Assembly: GCA_964530695.1 (NCBI GenBank)
Contig: CAZGYQ010000002.1
Coordinates: forward strand, 23,077-87,076
DNA: 64,000 bases
From: VFBF01 sp964530695
GTDB lineage: Bacteria; Pseudomonadota; Alphaproteobacteria; Caulobacterales; Aquidulcibacteraceae
Direction of reading: 5' to 3'
The position numbers were made by a program, and so were the translations under genes. This document shows, in pieces, positions 53,103-62,132 of the stretch (the first letter of the stretch is position 1; the number at the start of each line of letters is the position of its first letter). The notes beneath the pieces are model-generated. The model did not search any database. It saw nothing but the letters and a program-made list of their open reading frames with translations, and was not told where the DNA came from.

Positions 53103-54890
53103 ATGGCCGACGGCTTTCCGCGGGACGTGGAAACGCTTCCGCCCGGCGCGCGGAGCGGCGGCGTCAACGTCGTGCACGCGCGCATTGCGCGGATCGCGGA
53201 AGCGCTGCGCACGCGGGCGGGCGAAAGGGCGCGCGCCACCGCGACGCTACGCGTTGCGCACACCTCGATCGCAGCGTTGCTCGGCCTGACGCTGCTGGCC
53301 AACCTCATCGCGTTTGCAACGCCGATCGTCACGCTCGCGGTGTTTGATTTTGTCGTTCGTGGCGGCGCTCGCCTGACGCTGGCGGCGCTGTGCCTGTCCG
53401 GCGCGCTCGCGCTGGCCTACGAACTGGCGGTGCGTCGCGAGCGCGCGGCGCATGCGGCCGACGCCGGCGCGCGCCTGGCGGCGCGGTTCGCGGCGTCGCT
53501 GTTCCATCACGTGATCGAGACGGGCGTGCGTGGACGTGCGGTCGCCATTTCCACGCAGGTCGATCGTTTCCGCGCGCTGCGCCGGTTGCGCGGCGCCTTG
53601 ACTGGCCCGGTTGTGGCCGCGGCGCTCGACGCACCGTTTGCTCTGCTCTTCGTGACGGCTCTGTTTCTCTATGCGGGGCCAATCGGCTTCGTGCCGCTCG
53701 CGGCGTATGCGGCGCATGCGGCGGCCTCGCACCTGCTACGGCCGTTCGCGACCGCGACAACGCAACACAGCGCGCGCGCCCGTCGCGCGCTTGCCGCGGC
53801 GCTTTCGGAGTCCGCCACCAAGCGGGAAACGCTTGAGGCGCTCGGCATGCACGAGGCATGGGCGGCGCGCGTGCAGTCGCTTGCCGTGGAGGCTGCCCAG
53901 CGACGTCGGCGCGAGACGATGGCGGAAGCTGCATGTGATGCGGCCTCGCACGCCGTCACGTCGCTGGCGGTAATCGCCGCGCTGTGGCTCGGCGCGGCGC
54001 AGATCCCGACAGGCGCCATGACCATCGGCGGCGTGGTTGCTGCGTTGATGGTCGTGTGGCGCGCCATCACGCCGGTCGAAACGCTCTTTCGCGCGCGCGT
54101 CGCCGTCGGCGAGGCGGGGCGAACCCTCCGGCGGGCGACAGGCCTTTCGCGACGTGTGCGGCGCGAGCGTGAATCGCACCACTCGCCGCACCGTTTCGAG
54201 GGGCGCATCGCCGTGCGCGGGCTGGTCGTGCGACACGAGTCCGCGACCGCGCCGGCATTGCGCGGAATCAGTTTCGATGTGGCGCCGGGCGAAACCGTGG
54301 CGATCTGCGGGCCCGCCGGGTCGGGCAGATCGACGCTGCTGATGGCGCTGCTTGGGCTGCTGCCTTCGGAGTCCGGAACGGTCGCTTTCGACGGTCGCGA
54401 CTTGCGTGGTCTGGATCGTACGTCGCTGCGCGTTTCGGCGGCCTATGCGCCGCAACGCGTCTCGCTGTTTCACGGCAGCGTGGCGCAGAATATCCGTCTC
54501 ATGGCGCCTGGCGCCGACGACGATCTGGTGGCGACCGCGCTGCGCGAAGCCGGCGTGACGTTGCCGCATGCGGCGCTGCCGCAGGGTGTCGATACGCGTC
54601 TGAAGCGCGGCGGCGCCGGGCAGATCGACGAGAGCCTGCGCGTGCGCATCATGCTCGCCGGGCTTTACGCCAAGCGCGCGCCGATCTTCCTGTTCGACGA
54701 TCCGGGCGCTTTCCTCGATCGCGACGGCGACCGCGCTTTCGTCACGCAGCTCGAACGCCTGCGCGGCGTAGCCACCGTGCTGCTCGTCACCAATCGTCCA
54801 AGCCACATGCGCGCCTGCACCCGCATCATCCGCCTTGAGCACGGGATGATCGTCACCGATGGCCCGACGGAAAAAGTGCTCGGCGGTTAG
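53103..54890 (+). CDS. ABC exporter half-transporter, partner of the preceding gene, Walker A Lys replaced by Arg
   Basis: 595 aa with the same layout: membrane domain (hydrophobic segments from about residue 58 to 310) and C-terminal ATPase. Walker A is G403-PAGSGRS, with Arg409 in place of the invariant Lys. The signature is weak (GAGQIDESLRVRIMLAGL) and Walker B is IFLFDDPGAFLD, with Asp533 instead of the catalytic Glu. ATP hydrolysis by this subunit is therefore doubtful. Start: GTG at 53100 or ATG at 53103. It overlaps the convergent truncated haemoglobin gene by 4 bases. Confidence 0.78.
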   Translation: MADGFPRDVETLPPGARSGGVNVVHARIARIAEALRTRAGERARATATLRVAHTSIAALLGLTLLANLIAFATPIVTLAVFDFVVRGGARLTLAALCLSGALALAYELAVRRERAAHAADAGARLAARFAASLFHHVIETGVRGRAVAISTQVDRFRALRRLRGALTGPVVAAALDAPFALLFVTALFLYAGPIGFVPLAAYAAHAAASHLLRPFATATTQHSARARRALAAALSESATKRETLEALGMHEAWAARVQSLAVEAAQRRRRETMAEAACDAASHAVTSLAVIAALWLGAAQIPTGAMTIGGVVAALMVVWRAITPVETLFRARVAVGEAGRTLRRATGLSRRVRRERESHHSPHRFEGRIAVRGLVVRHESATAPALRGISFDVAPGETVAICGPAGSGRSTLLMALLGLLPSESGTVAFDGRDLRGLDRTSLRVSAAYAPQRVSLFHGSVAQNIRLMAPGADDDLVATALREAGVTLPHAALPQGVDTRLKRGGAGQIDESLRVRIMLAGLYAKRAPIFLFDDPGAFLDRDGDRAFVTQLERLRGVATVLLVTNRPSHMRACTRIIRLEHGMIVTDGPTEKVLGG

Positions 54891-55267
54891 CGGCTGCGCA
54901 TGGCCCCCGCCATCCGCGTGAAGGCGGAGCGCAGCTGATCGCGCATCTCTGCGGAACCGACCGTCTCGTCGATCGCGCTGTTCATGCAGTCGAGCCACTG
55001 GTCGCGCTCGGTCTCGCCGATGGGCAGGCGGCGGTGCAGGCTCATGATGCAGGGCGCGTCCTCGCGCTCGAACCAGTCGCGCGGGCCGCCAGTCCAGCCG
55101 CGCAGGAAGCCGTAGAGATTGTCGGTGATGGGGGTGAGGTCGTCGTCGTGCATGCCCCGGACGGCCGCCGCTTCCGGGCGGGCGGCCATGATCTCGTAGA
55201 AGCGCGTCGCCAGCCGGCGCACGCCGTCGTCGCCGCCGAGAAGCTCGTAGGGGGTGGGTTCGCTCAT
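54887..55267 (-). CDS. Group II truncated haemoglobin
   Basis: A 126-aa 2-on-2 globin. Typical positions are YELLGGDDGVRRLATRFYEIM (Tyr B10), LYGFLRGWTGGPRDW, the proximal His in MSLHRRLPIGE, and the group II Trp G8 in RDQWLDCM. These proteins bind O2 or NO and are linked to nitrosative or low-oxygen stress. A near-perfect FNR/FixK box lies 45 bases upstream. Confidence 0.92.
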   Translation of the reverse strand: MSEPTPYELLGGDDGVRRLATRFYEIMAARPEAAAVRGMHDDDLTPITDNLYGFLRGWTGGPRDWFEREDAPCIMSLHRRLPIGETERDQWLDCMNSAIDETVGSAEMRDQLRSAFTRMAGAMRSR

Positions 55268-55311
55268 GCTCTCTCCGCGCGGCGATCCTAGAACAGATGA
55301 GGCGACGGGAA

Positions 55312-55325
55312 TTGATCTCGATCAG
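55312..55325. promoter_or_regulatory. FNR/FixK-like box before the truncated haemoglobin gene
   Basis: TTGATctcgATCAG matches TTGAT-N4-ATCAA at 9 of 10 conserved positions and is centred about 50 bases before the globin start on the opposite strand reading. Oxygen-dependent control of the globin is a sensible inference. Confidence 0.55.
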
Positions 55326-55517
55326 TTGACAGCAGTGGATCCGAGTGCGGTCATCGTCGACCCGACAGCATAAATTGGGCGCTTGGCAACGGCCGATGTT
55401 GTGTGCTGCATTAGCGGAGTGCAAGGGGGCCGTGCGGTGAGTTCAAGTAAAGCACAGGTGCCCAGTACGGCGATCCTCAGTTAAGCGGTGGCATTTCATT
55501 GAGTGGTGGAGATGGCA

Positions 55518-56795
55518 ATGAAGCTCCTGTTTGTGGTCGCGGCGCTGTTGTTATTCACACCAGACATCGCGGACGCGCAAATCGGTAGAATAATTGCTGG
55601 TGCTGGCCGAGCGGCTCGGCCGGCGGCTCGAACAGCGGATGAAGCGGCGGAAGCAGCGGCTGCCGCTGCTCGTCGCGGTACGCAGAGTTCCGCGACAAGC
55701 CGCACGCTGACGGCCGCCGAGATACTGGGCTCTGCACAGCGCGCTGAATCAATCTTTGTGAAGCAACGCTCGTTTGTGAATTTGAATGTTCGCGTGGAAG
55801 CGTCCGCCGTGCGCATGAGTAACTCCATCGTAAGCTTGCCGGATGTGCTAACGTTCACACTAAGCGTAGGCTTGATTTCTCCGTATCAAACTAATCCGGA
55901 CCCCGTGATGGTGGAGCTTGCCGCGAACCGTGTGCAAGGAAACAACACATACCACCCGCTGCTGTGCGAGCAGGGCTCGTCATTTGTAGCGGTGACAAGT
56001 AATACTTTGGTGTGTCCGAGCGGCGCGCTGCCGACAACAACTATGAGTCCGCTGGATCTGTCGGTGATTCCGATAAGAACCGCTGGGCCCCCGAATCCTG
56101 TACCGAGATTGTCACGGACCGAACGCCCGCCCATGGCCAGACAAGCAACGTTCGATTTTGAACAAGTTGTGCGCGGAAATCCGGAGCAATGGGCGTACTA
56201 TGAACGACTTCGCGCCGAATTCCCAAGTGTATACAATGGGCTGGTGTCGGATGTGAACAATAGAGTGCGCAGCGGTGCGTCAGAACAGGCAGTTTTGTCC
56301 GAGACATTCGCTTTCATGGACAGGTTTTTTCGGCAGCAAGTTTCGTACCTGTCGCACGCGGAACCCGGCGTGCTAGCGGCACTGAGCGAGAGTCAACTTC
56401 AGCTTATGTCGGCTCTTCGAGATGCAAATCCCACCTTTTGCGCAGATATATTTTTGGAACGCGCCATTGATCCGGTCGCTTTGACGCGTCTCGGGCGTCC
56501 GGTCGAGGCGGCGATGATCAAAGCATCGAGTGTTGTCTTGGATGCAATCGTAAGTGGTCGCCGTAACCCCCAAGACTACGAACCGCTTTCGGATGAACAT
56601 TGGGCCGAGCTCTTGTTCCGACTTGAGAGCCAAAAGATAAAGAGGGAGGAAGTAGAGGCCTTTGGAAATCCGGGGGGCTCACCGCTGTCCGCATCGCGCG
56701 CTTGTGACGTTGGTGTTGCGATGTATCGGGAAATAAATCTTCTCCCAAGTGCCTGGCGCGCTCGATTTATGGCGGAACTGTTTCGGTCGGAATAG
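55518..56795 (+). CDS. Secreted protein of unknown function, lower-GC gene
   Basis: 425 aa, not recognised. An N-terminal signal peptide (MKLLFVVAALLLFTPDIADA) is followed by an Ala/Arg-rich stretch, then mixed alpha/beta sequence with Cys at several positions. GGAG at 55508-55511 lies 6 bases from the ATG at 55518, which is preferred to the GTG at 55503 or ATG at 55512. The gene is clearly less GC-rich and uses A/T-ending codons more than its neighbours, a sign of recent acquisition. It stands alone between the globin and aldehyde dehydrogenase genes. Function unknown. Confidence 0.7.
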   Translation: MKLLFVVAALLLFTPDIADAQIGRIIAGAGRAARPAARTADEAAEAAAAAARRGTQSSATSRTLTAAEILGSAQRAESIFVKQRSFVNLNVRVEASAVRMSNSIVSLPDVLTFTLSVGLISPYQTNPDPVMVELAANRVQGNNTYHPLLCEQGSSFVAVTSNTLVCPSGALPTTTMSPLDLSVIPIRTAGPPNPVPRLSRTERPPMARQATFDFEQVVRGNPEQWAYYERLRAEFPSVYNGLVSDVNNRVRSGASEQAVLSETFAFMDRFFRQQVSYLSHAEPGVLAALSESQLQLMSALRDANPTFCADIFLERAIDPVALTRLGRPVEAAMIKASSVVLDAIVSGRRNPQDYEPLSDEHWAELLFRLESQKIKREEVEAFGNPGGSPLSASRACDVGVAMYREINLLPSAWRARFMAELFRSE

Positions 56796-56821
56796 CCAGC
56801 GTCACGAACCCAAAACGAAAA

Positions 56822-56843
56822 CAGCCGCGGCGAACCGCGGCTG
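56822..56843 (-). terminator. Rho-independent terminator of the aldehyde dehydrogenase gene
   Basis: CAGCCGCGG-cgaa-CCGCGGCTG is a perfect 9-bp stem with a 4-base loop. Read on the minus strand it is followed by TTTTCGTTTT, 30 bases after the dehydrogenase stop. It may also stop plus-strand transcripts from the secreted-protein gene. Confidence 0.75.
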
Positions 56844-56872
56844 CTTCCGTCGATCAATCGTGGGGACGCCGC

Positions 56873-58291
56873 TTACGCCGCGCCCATCACGGCTTTCACT
56901 TCGAGGAAGTCCTCGAAGCCGAATTCGCCCCACTCGCGGCCGTTGCCGGACTGCTTGTAGCCGCCAAACGGGGCGTTGAAGTCGGCGCCCGCGCCGTTGA
57001 GGTGGACGTTGCCGGTGCGCAGTTTCGCGGCGACCGCCCTGGCGTGCGCCGGCTCGCCGGAGACGTAGCCGGAGAGGCCGTAGACGGTGTCGTTGGCCAT
57101 CTTCACGGCGTCCTCTTCCTTGTCGTAGGGCAGGATGCAGAGCACCGGCCCGAAGATTTCCTCGCGCGCGATGGTCATGTCGTTGGTGACGTTGGCGAAC
57201 ACGGTCGGGCGGACATAGTAGCCGCGGTTCACGCCGGGCGGTCGCCCGACGCCGCCGGTGACGAGCGTCGCGCCCTCGTCGATGCCCTTCTGGATCAGCG
57301 CCTGCACCTTCTGGAACTGGTTGGCGTTGGAGAGCGGGCCCATCGGGCGGCCGTCTCCGTCGACGCCGAAGGTGATCGATTCAGCGACGCCCTTGGCGAT
57401 CGCCGCCGCCTGGTCATGCTTGCCGCGCGGCACGAACATGCGCGACGGCGCGTTGCAGGACTGGCCGCTGTTGACGGTCATCGAGGCCATGCCGCCGGCG
57501 ACGGCGGAGTTCAGGTCCGCGTCCTCGAGGATGATGTTGGCGCTCTTGCCGCCGAGTTCCTGCGCCACGCGCTTGACAGTGTCGGCGGCGTTCTTGGCGA
57601 CCATGATGCCCGCGCGGGTGGAGCCCGTGAAGCTCATCATGTCGATGCCGGGGTGCTTGGAGAGCGCCTCGCCCACGCCCGGGCCATCGCCGTTGACGAG
57701 GTTGAACACACCCTTCGGCACGCCTGCCTCATGCAGGATCTCGGCGAAGATGATCGCGTTGAGCGGGGAAAGCTCCGACGGCTTCAGCACCATGGTGCAG
57801 CCGGCGGCGAGCGCGGGCGCCACCTTGCAGGCGATCTGGTTGATCGGCCAGTTCCACGGCGTGATGAAGCCGCACACGCCGACGGGCTCGTAGCGCAGCA
57901 GCGTGGAGCCGCGCACGTCCTCGAACTTGTAGTTCTTCAGCACTTCCAGCGTGTTGGCGAAGTGGCCAAGGCCGGCCGGCGCCTGCGCGGCCTTCGCGAG
58001 CCAGAGCGGCGCGCCCATTTCCGACGAGATCGCCTCGGCGATGTCGCCCATCCGTTTTTGATAGACGCCGATGATCGCCCCCAGCAGCGCCATGCGTTCT
58101 TCGCGCGAGGTGAACTGGAAGGCCTCGAAGGCGCGCTGCGCGGCGGCGACCGCCTTGTCCACGTCGGCGGCGCTGCCGAGCGAGATCCTGGCGATCGGCT
58201 CTTCGTTGGCCGGGTTGATGACCTCGTGGGTCCGCGGAGTCGCCGGCGCGACCCACTGGCCGTCAATGTAGAAATTCAGGTGTTCGCGCAT
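56873..58291 (-). CDS. NAD(P)-dependent aldehyde dehydrogenase
   Basis: 472-aa aldehyde dehydrogenase superfamily enzyme. The cofactor motif is FITPWNWPINQIACKVAPAL with Lys in VLKPSE, then SFTGSTRAGIMV. The general-base Glu is in AQELGGKSAN and the catalytic Cys is in NSGQSCNAPSR. GGAGG directly upstream fixes the ATG at 58291 rather than the longer frame to 58339. Substrate unknown; it diverges from the aldo/keto reductase gene, so carbonyl detoxification by the pair is possible. Confidence 0.93.
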   Translation of the reverse strand: MREHLNFYIDGQWVAPATPRTHEVINPANEEPIARISLGSAADVDKAVAAAQRAFEAFQFTSREERMALLGAIIGVYQKRMGDIAEAISSEMGAPLWLAKAAQAPAGLGHFANTLEVLKNYKFEDVRGSTLLRYEPVGVCGFITPWNWPINQIACKVAPALAAGCTMVLKPSELSPLNAIIFAEILHEAGVPKGVFNLVNGDGPGVGEALSKHPGIDMMSFTGSTRAGIMVAKNAADTVKRVAQELGGKSANIILEDADLNSAVAGGMASMTVNSGQSCNAPSRMFVPRGKHDQAAAIAKGVAESITFGVDGDGRPMGPLSNANQFQKVQALIQKGIDEGATLVTGGVGRPPGVNRGYYVRPTVFANVTNDMTIAREEIFGPVLCILPYDKEEDAVKMANDTVYGLSGYVSGEPAHARAVAAKLRTGNVHLNGAGADFNAPFGGYKQSGNGREWGEFGFEDFLEVKAVMGAA

Positions 58292-58437
58292 CGCTTTCCT
58301 CCGGGCTTGTTCCTGAGAGACATAGCGCCGCCATCGCACTTCGGGAAGCGGCGTTCCGTGTGTTCGGATTCACGCTGCGTAAGCTTCCGGCGAGCTCCGG
58401 CATTTGCTAACCGCAGCGCAACAGCGAGGTTCCCTAC

Positions 58438-59517
58438 ATGCAGTATCGTCCGCTCGGCCGCACCGGCCTTCAGGTTTCCGCCGCCTGCCTCGGCACAATG
58501 ATGTGGGGGGAGCAGAACGACGAAGCCTTCGCGCACGCCCAGATGGACATGGCGCTCGACCGCGGGATCAATTTCTTCGACACCGCCGAAATGTACACGG
58601 TGCCGCCGAAGCCCGAGACGCAAGGGAACTCCGAGCGGATCATCGGGGCGTGGTTCAAGGCGCGCGGAAACCGCGACAAGGTCATCCTCGCCTCAAAGAT
58701 CGCCGGGCGCAGTCCGATGATCTGGACCCGGCAGGGCGGCGCCTCGGCCAATGACGGCCCGCTCGATGGCGGCATGACGCGCCAGACCCGCCAGCAGATC
58801 GACTACGCGGTGAGCGCGAGCCTCAAGCGGCTGCAGACCGACTACATCGATCTCTACCAGCTCCACTGGCCCGATCGCGGCTACGCGGGCTTCGGCTTTC
58901 ACGTCTACCGCGACTACGCCGACGGCGGCGACTGGGAGGCGTTCGAGACCATCCTTGAATCGCTCGATGCGCACGTGAAGGCGGGCCGGATCCGCCACAT
59001 CGGCGTTTCCAACGAGAGCCCCTGGGGCGTCATGCGGTTTCTGGCGGAATCGGAGCGCCGCGGCCTGCCGCGGATCGCGTCGATCCAGAACGCCTACAAT
59101 CTCGTGAACCGCAGCTTCGAGACCGGCGGGCTGGCCGAGATCGCCCTGCGCGAGCGGGTGGGGTTGCTGGCGTATTCGCCGCTCGGCCAGGGCTATCTCA
59201 CAGGCAAATATCGCGGCGGCGCGCTGCCGGAGGGCTCGCGCAAACAGATGTTCCAGCGCCTCGGGCGCTACGAGGGCGTTGGCGCCGACGCGGCGATCGA
59301 CGCTTACTGTGACCTTGCGGCGGAAGTCGGCGTCTCGCCGACGGCTCTCGCGCTCCGGTTCGTCGATACGCGTCCATGGACGACCTCGACGATCTTCGGC
59401 GCCACCACGCACGCGCAGTTCGAGGCGGACATGGCGGCGTTCGATCTTGCGTGGACCGACGAGATGCAGAAGCGGGTGGATGCGATCCACAAGGCGCGCC
59501 CGAACCCTTGCCCGTAA
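58438..59517 (+). CDS. Aldo/keto reductase, Tas-like
   Basis: A 359-aa NADP(H)-dependent aldo/keto reductase. The catalytic tetrad is visible: Asp and Tyr in FFDTAEMYT, Lys in ILASKIAG, His in YQLHWPDR. RPLGRTGLQVSAACLGTMMWG and the early layout match Escherichia coli Tas more than other subgroups. It likely reduces aldehydes; its physiological substrate is unknown. Confidence 0.92.
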   Translation: MQYRPLGRTGLQVSAACLGTMMWGEQNDEAFAHAQMDMALDRGINFFDTAEMYTVPPKPETQGNSERIIGAWFKARGNRDKVILASKIAGRSPMIWTRQGGASANDGPLDGGMTRQTRQQIDYAVSASLKRLQTDYIDLYQLHWPDRGYAGFGFHVYRDYADGGDWEAFETILESLDAHVKAGRIRHIGVSNESPWGVMRFLAESERRGLPRIASIQNAYNLVNRSFETGGLAEIALRERVGLLAYSPLGQGYLTGKYRGGALPEGSRKQMFQRLGRYEGVGADAAIDAYCDLAAEVGVSPTALALRFVDTRPWTTSTIFGATTHAQFEADMAAFDLAWTDEMQKRVDAIHKARPNPCP

Positions 59518-59550
59518 AGGATTGGGCCGTCAGGGCCACGCTCAAAGCGT

Positions 59551-60921
59551 TCAGGCGGCGATGGCGAGGGCCGGCGCGACCGCCGCGATCGTCAGCGTGA
59601 AGGTGGACCCCTTGTCGGGCGCGCTTTCAACGGTCACGTCGCCGCCAAGTATTCTCGCAAACTTGCGCGTGATCGCGAGGCCGAGGCCCGTGCCGCCGTA
59701 TTTGCGCGTCATTGACGGGTCCGCCTGTGTGAACGGGCGGAAGAGGCGGGCGACCTGCTGGTCGGTCATGCCGATGCCGGTGTCCGTCACCCTGAACTGC
59801 ACCATGTCGTCCGCGTGCAACGCTCGCAGGGTCAGGTCGCCGCCGGCGGTGAACTTGTTGGCGTTCGACACGAGGTTCAGCAGGCACTGGCGGACGAGCG
59901 AGCTGTCGGTCTTACAGGGAATCGACGCCTCGGCCTCGACAACCAGGCGGTTGCCGTTGGCGGCGATGGCAGGCGCCATGGTCAGGGCCACCTCTTCGAT
60001 CGTGGTGCGAAGGTCACACGGCGCGATGACCGGGGAAAATCGCCCGGCTTCGATTTTCGAGAGGTCCAGCACATCGTTGATGAGCGTCAGCAGGTGCCGG
60101 CCGGCGGTGCGGATGCGCCCGGCGTCCTTGGCCCCGATGTCCGAGCCCGCGTCGGACAGGGCTTCTTCGAGGATTTCCGAATAGCCGATGACCGCGTTCA
60201 GCGGCGTGCGCAATTCGTGGCTCATGGTGGCGAGGAATTCGGACTTCGCGGCGTTTGCGGTTTCCGCTTCGAGACGGCGGGCTTCGGCTTCCGCGCGCGC
60301 GGCCTCAACTCGCTCCGTCATCCGGCGCAGCTGCTTGTATGACGCGAAGAAGTTCGCAATGAAGCCGAGCACCGCCGCCAGGAGCCCGATGCCGACCATC
60401 GGGGAAAAGTGGCCGGCGATCATGCTCAGCAGCACGATCGGCCCCACCAGCATGAAGGCGTAGGGGCTGATCATCAGCCAGAACAGGCGAGGCGAGTGAT
60501 AGCACACCACGGCCACGTGCAGCATCGAGCCCGCGCACGACATCGTCGCCACGACCTGGCCGTAGGCGCCGCCCATCCACCAGAGCATCAGGAACGCCAT
60601 CGACCACACGACCGCCGCGACCGTGGTGGTCGCCGTCAGGAAGAGGATCTCGGCGGTATTGGGGCCGGGGCCCGCGGAGAGCAGCTTGTCGATGGCCGTG
60701 CGATCGGCGAACTGCGTCGCGACGACCGCCACGTACCAGGCCAGCGGCAGCCAGTAGTCGCCGGTGAACAGGATGCAGAAAAGCAGCAGCACGACCGCAA
60801 GGCCGATGCGCGTGCCGAGCGTGTCCCGTCGCGCTTCCGCGACGGCGAGGAAGGCGTCCGGCGCATCGGAGGAATGGTTGGCGTTCGCCCAGCTCATCCC
60901 GGCAGGTTCGCACAAAGACAT
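59551..60921 (-). CDS. Membrane-bound sensor histidine kinase
   Basis: 456 aa. The N-terminal 190 residues hold about six hydrophobic segments forming an integral membrane sensor with little periplasmic part. A short coiled coil (RRMTERVEAARAEAEARRLE) leads to the HisKA box MSHELRTPLNAVIGYSEIL with the phospho-His, then N box NLVSNANKFT, G1 DTGIGM, F box and G2 GGTGLGLAI. There is no adjacent response regulator, so it is an orphan. Starts at 60921 and 60897 are both possible. Confidence 0.88.
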   Translation of the reverse strand: MSLCEPAGMSWANANHSSDAPDAFLAVAEARRDTLGTRIGLAVVLLLFCILFTGDYWLPLAWYVAVVATQFADRTAIDKLLSAGPGPNTAEILFLTATTTVAAVVWSMAFLMLWWMGGAYGQVVATMSCAGSMLHVAVVCYHSPRLFWLMISPYAFMLVGPIVLLSMIAGHFSPMVGIGLLAAVLGFIANFFASYKQLRRMTERVEAARAEAEARRLEAETANAAKSEFLATMSHELRTPLNAVIGYSEILEEALSDAGSDIGAKDAGRIRTAGRHLLTLINDVLDLSKIEAGRFSPVIAPCDLRTTIEEVALTMAPAIAANGNRLVVEAEASIPCKTDSSLVRQCLLNLVSNANKFTAGGDLTLRALHADDMVQFRVTDTGIGMTDQQVARLFRPFTQADPSMTRKYGGTGLGLAITRKFARILGGDVTVESAPDKGSTFTLTIAAVAPALAIAA

Positions 60922-61002
60922 TCCGCGGCCATTAATCGCCTTGGTTAAGGATTTGCGTCGGACGGGTGCAATCGGCTGCATCGTCCGCCATATCTGGCGG
61001 CG

Positions 61003-61551
61003 ATGTCCCTGCGCCTGTTCTCTGCCCTCGACATTCCCGATGAGGTCGCCGACCGCGTGGGCCCGCTGCTGCGGGGCGTGCCGGGCGCGAAGTGGCGGCC
61101 GCGGGAGAACCTGCATGTGACGCTGCGTTTCTACGGCGAGGTGAACGAGGTCCAGGCGGACGATCTCGACGCCGCGCTCGGTGAAGTTGCGCTGAAGCAC
61201 GGGCAATTCGAGGTCCGGCTGAAAGGGGCGGGATTTTTCGGGCGCGAGGAGCCGCATGCGTTGTGGCTCGGACTGCAGGACGGTGAGCCGCTGCGCGCAC
61301 TCGCCGCCGATTGCGACCGAGCGGCGCGGCGTTGCCGGTTGCCGCCCGCCGACCACAAGTTCGCGCCGCACATGACCGTCGCCTATCTCAGCGGCGCGAC
61401 GCTTGACCGGGTCATCGCCTTCGAGAAGCGTCTCGCGCTTTACGAAAGCGAGGCGTGGACAGTGGATGCGTTCTTCCTCCTGTCCAGCCACGTGCGTCGC
61501 AATGCGCCGAGCCTCTATTCCGAGGAAGCAAGCTATCCGCTGGCGGGTTAG
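61003..61551 (+). CDS. thpR: RNA 2',3'-cyclic phosphodiesterase (2H family)
   Basis: A 182-aa protein with the two HxTx motifs of the 2H phosphoesterases, HVTLRF and HMTVAYL, about 85 residues apart, and the opening RLFSALDIPDEV typical of ThpR/LigT. These enzymes open 2',3'-cyclic RNA ends. It diverges from the histidine kinase and is followed by a strong terminator. Confidence 0.93.
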   Translation: MSLRLFSALDIPDEVADRVGPLLRGVPGAKWRPRENLHVTLRFYGEVNEVQADDLDAALGEVALKHGQFEVRLKGAGFFGREEPHALWLGLQDGEPLRALAADCDRAARRCRLPPADHKFAPHMTVAYLSGATLDRVIAFEKRLALYESEAWTVDAFFLLSSHVRRNAPSLYSEEASYPLAG

Positions 61552-61556
61552 GCGAA

Positions 61557-61586
61557 AAAAAGCCCCGACCTTGTGGCCGGGGCTTT
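61557..61586. terminator. Bidirectional rho-independent terminator
   Basis: AAAAGCCCCG-a-CC / GG-c-CGGGGCTTTT forms a stem closed by a TTGT loop with A- and T-runs at both sides. It sits between the convergent thpR and lipoprotein genes and can serve both. Confidence 0.85.
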
Positions 61587-61610
61587 TCCTTCAGCGATGA
61601 AAGCCGAAAC

Positions 61611-62132
61611 TTACGAGGTGCGCGCCGGCGTCGAGCGGCGGCCGCGCGGCGTTTCCGGAACCGGCTCCTTCGGAGCGGCGGCGGCGCCGACCATGCAGCA
61701 GCGGGCTTTGATCTCAAGGACGCGCGTCGCGAAACGGCAGTGCGTGTCGTCCATTTCGCGCATCACCGTCGGGCCGCCCGAGCGGGTCGTGTAGCGCGAC
61801 TGGGCGCAGCCGACGAGCGTGTAGCCGGCCGAGCAGGAGCCCGTGTCCGTGCGGTTGAGGGTGCGGGTTTCGCAGAACACGCCGTCCTGACGCGCGAGCG
61901 CCTGATCAGCTGTCGCCTGCGCGCGGCCGGCCGCGTCGACGCCTTGTTGCGCGACGGCGCGCGTGGCGGCGTCACGGGTGACGGCGGCGGTGTTGACCTT
62001 GCAGATGTCGGTGTCGGCGTTGTTCTCGATGGCGCAGTAGGCTTCGAGGGACTTGTTGCCGGTGTGGCCCGTGGCGCAGGCGGCGGCGAGGGCCGCGATG
62101 CCGGCGACGATGAGGAGACGCGTGAACTTCAT
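61611..62132 (-). CDS. Small Cys-containing lipoprotein
   Basis: 173 aa, not assigned to a family. The N-terminus MKFTRLLIVAGIAALAAAC is a lipoprotein signal with lipobox AAAC. The mature part has about ten further Cys residues (for example EAYCAIENNADTDICK and ARCCMVG) and an Ala/Arg helical centre, suggesting disulfide-bonded periplasmic structure. The frame continues upstream to 62192, but the ATG at 62132 is the proper signal start. Confidence 0.72.
   Translation of the reverse strand: MKFTRLLIVAGIAALAAACATGHTGNKSLEAYCAIENNADTDICKVNTAAVTRDAATRAVAQQGVDAAGRAQATADQALARQDGVFCETRTLNRTDTGSCSAGYTLVGCAQSRYTTRSGGPTVMREMDDTHCRFATRVLEIKARCCMVGAAAAPKEPVPETPRGRRSTPARTS

Noticed and set aside
57002..58501. 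499-aa plus-strand open frame
   Set aside because: Antisense of the clear aldehyde dehydrogenase gene; no motifs.
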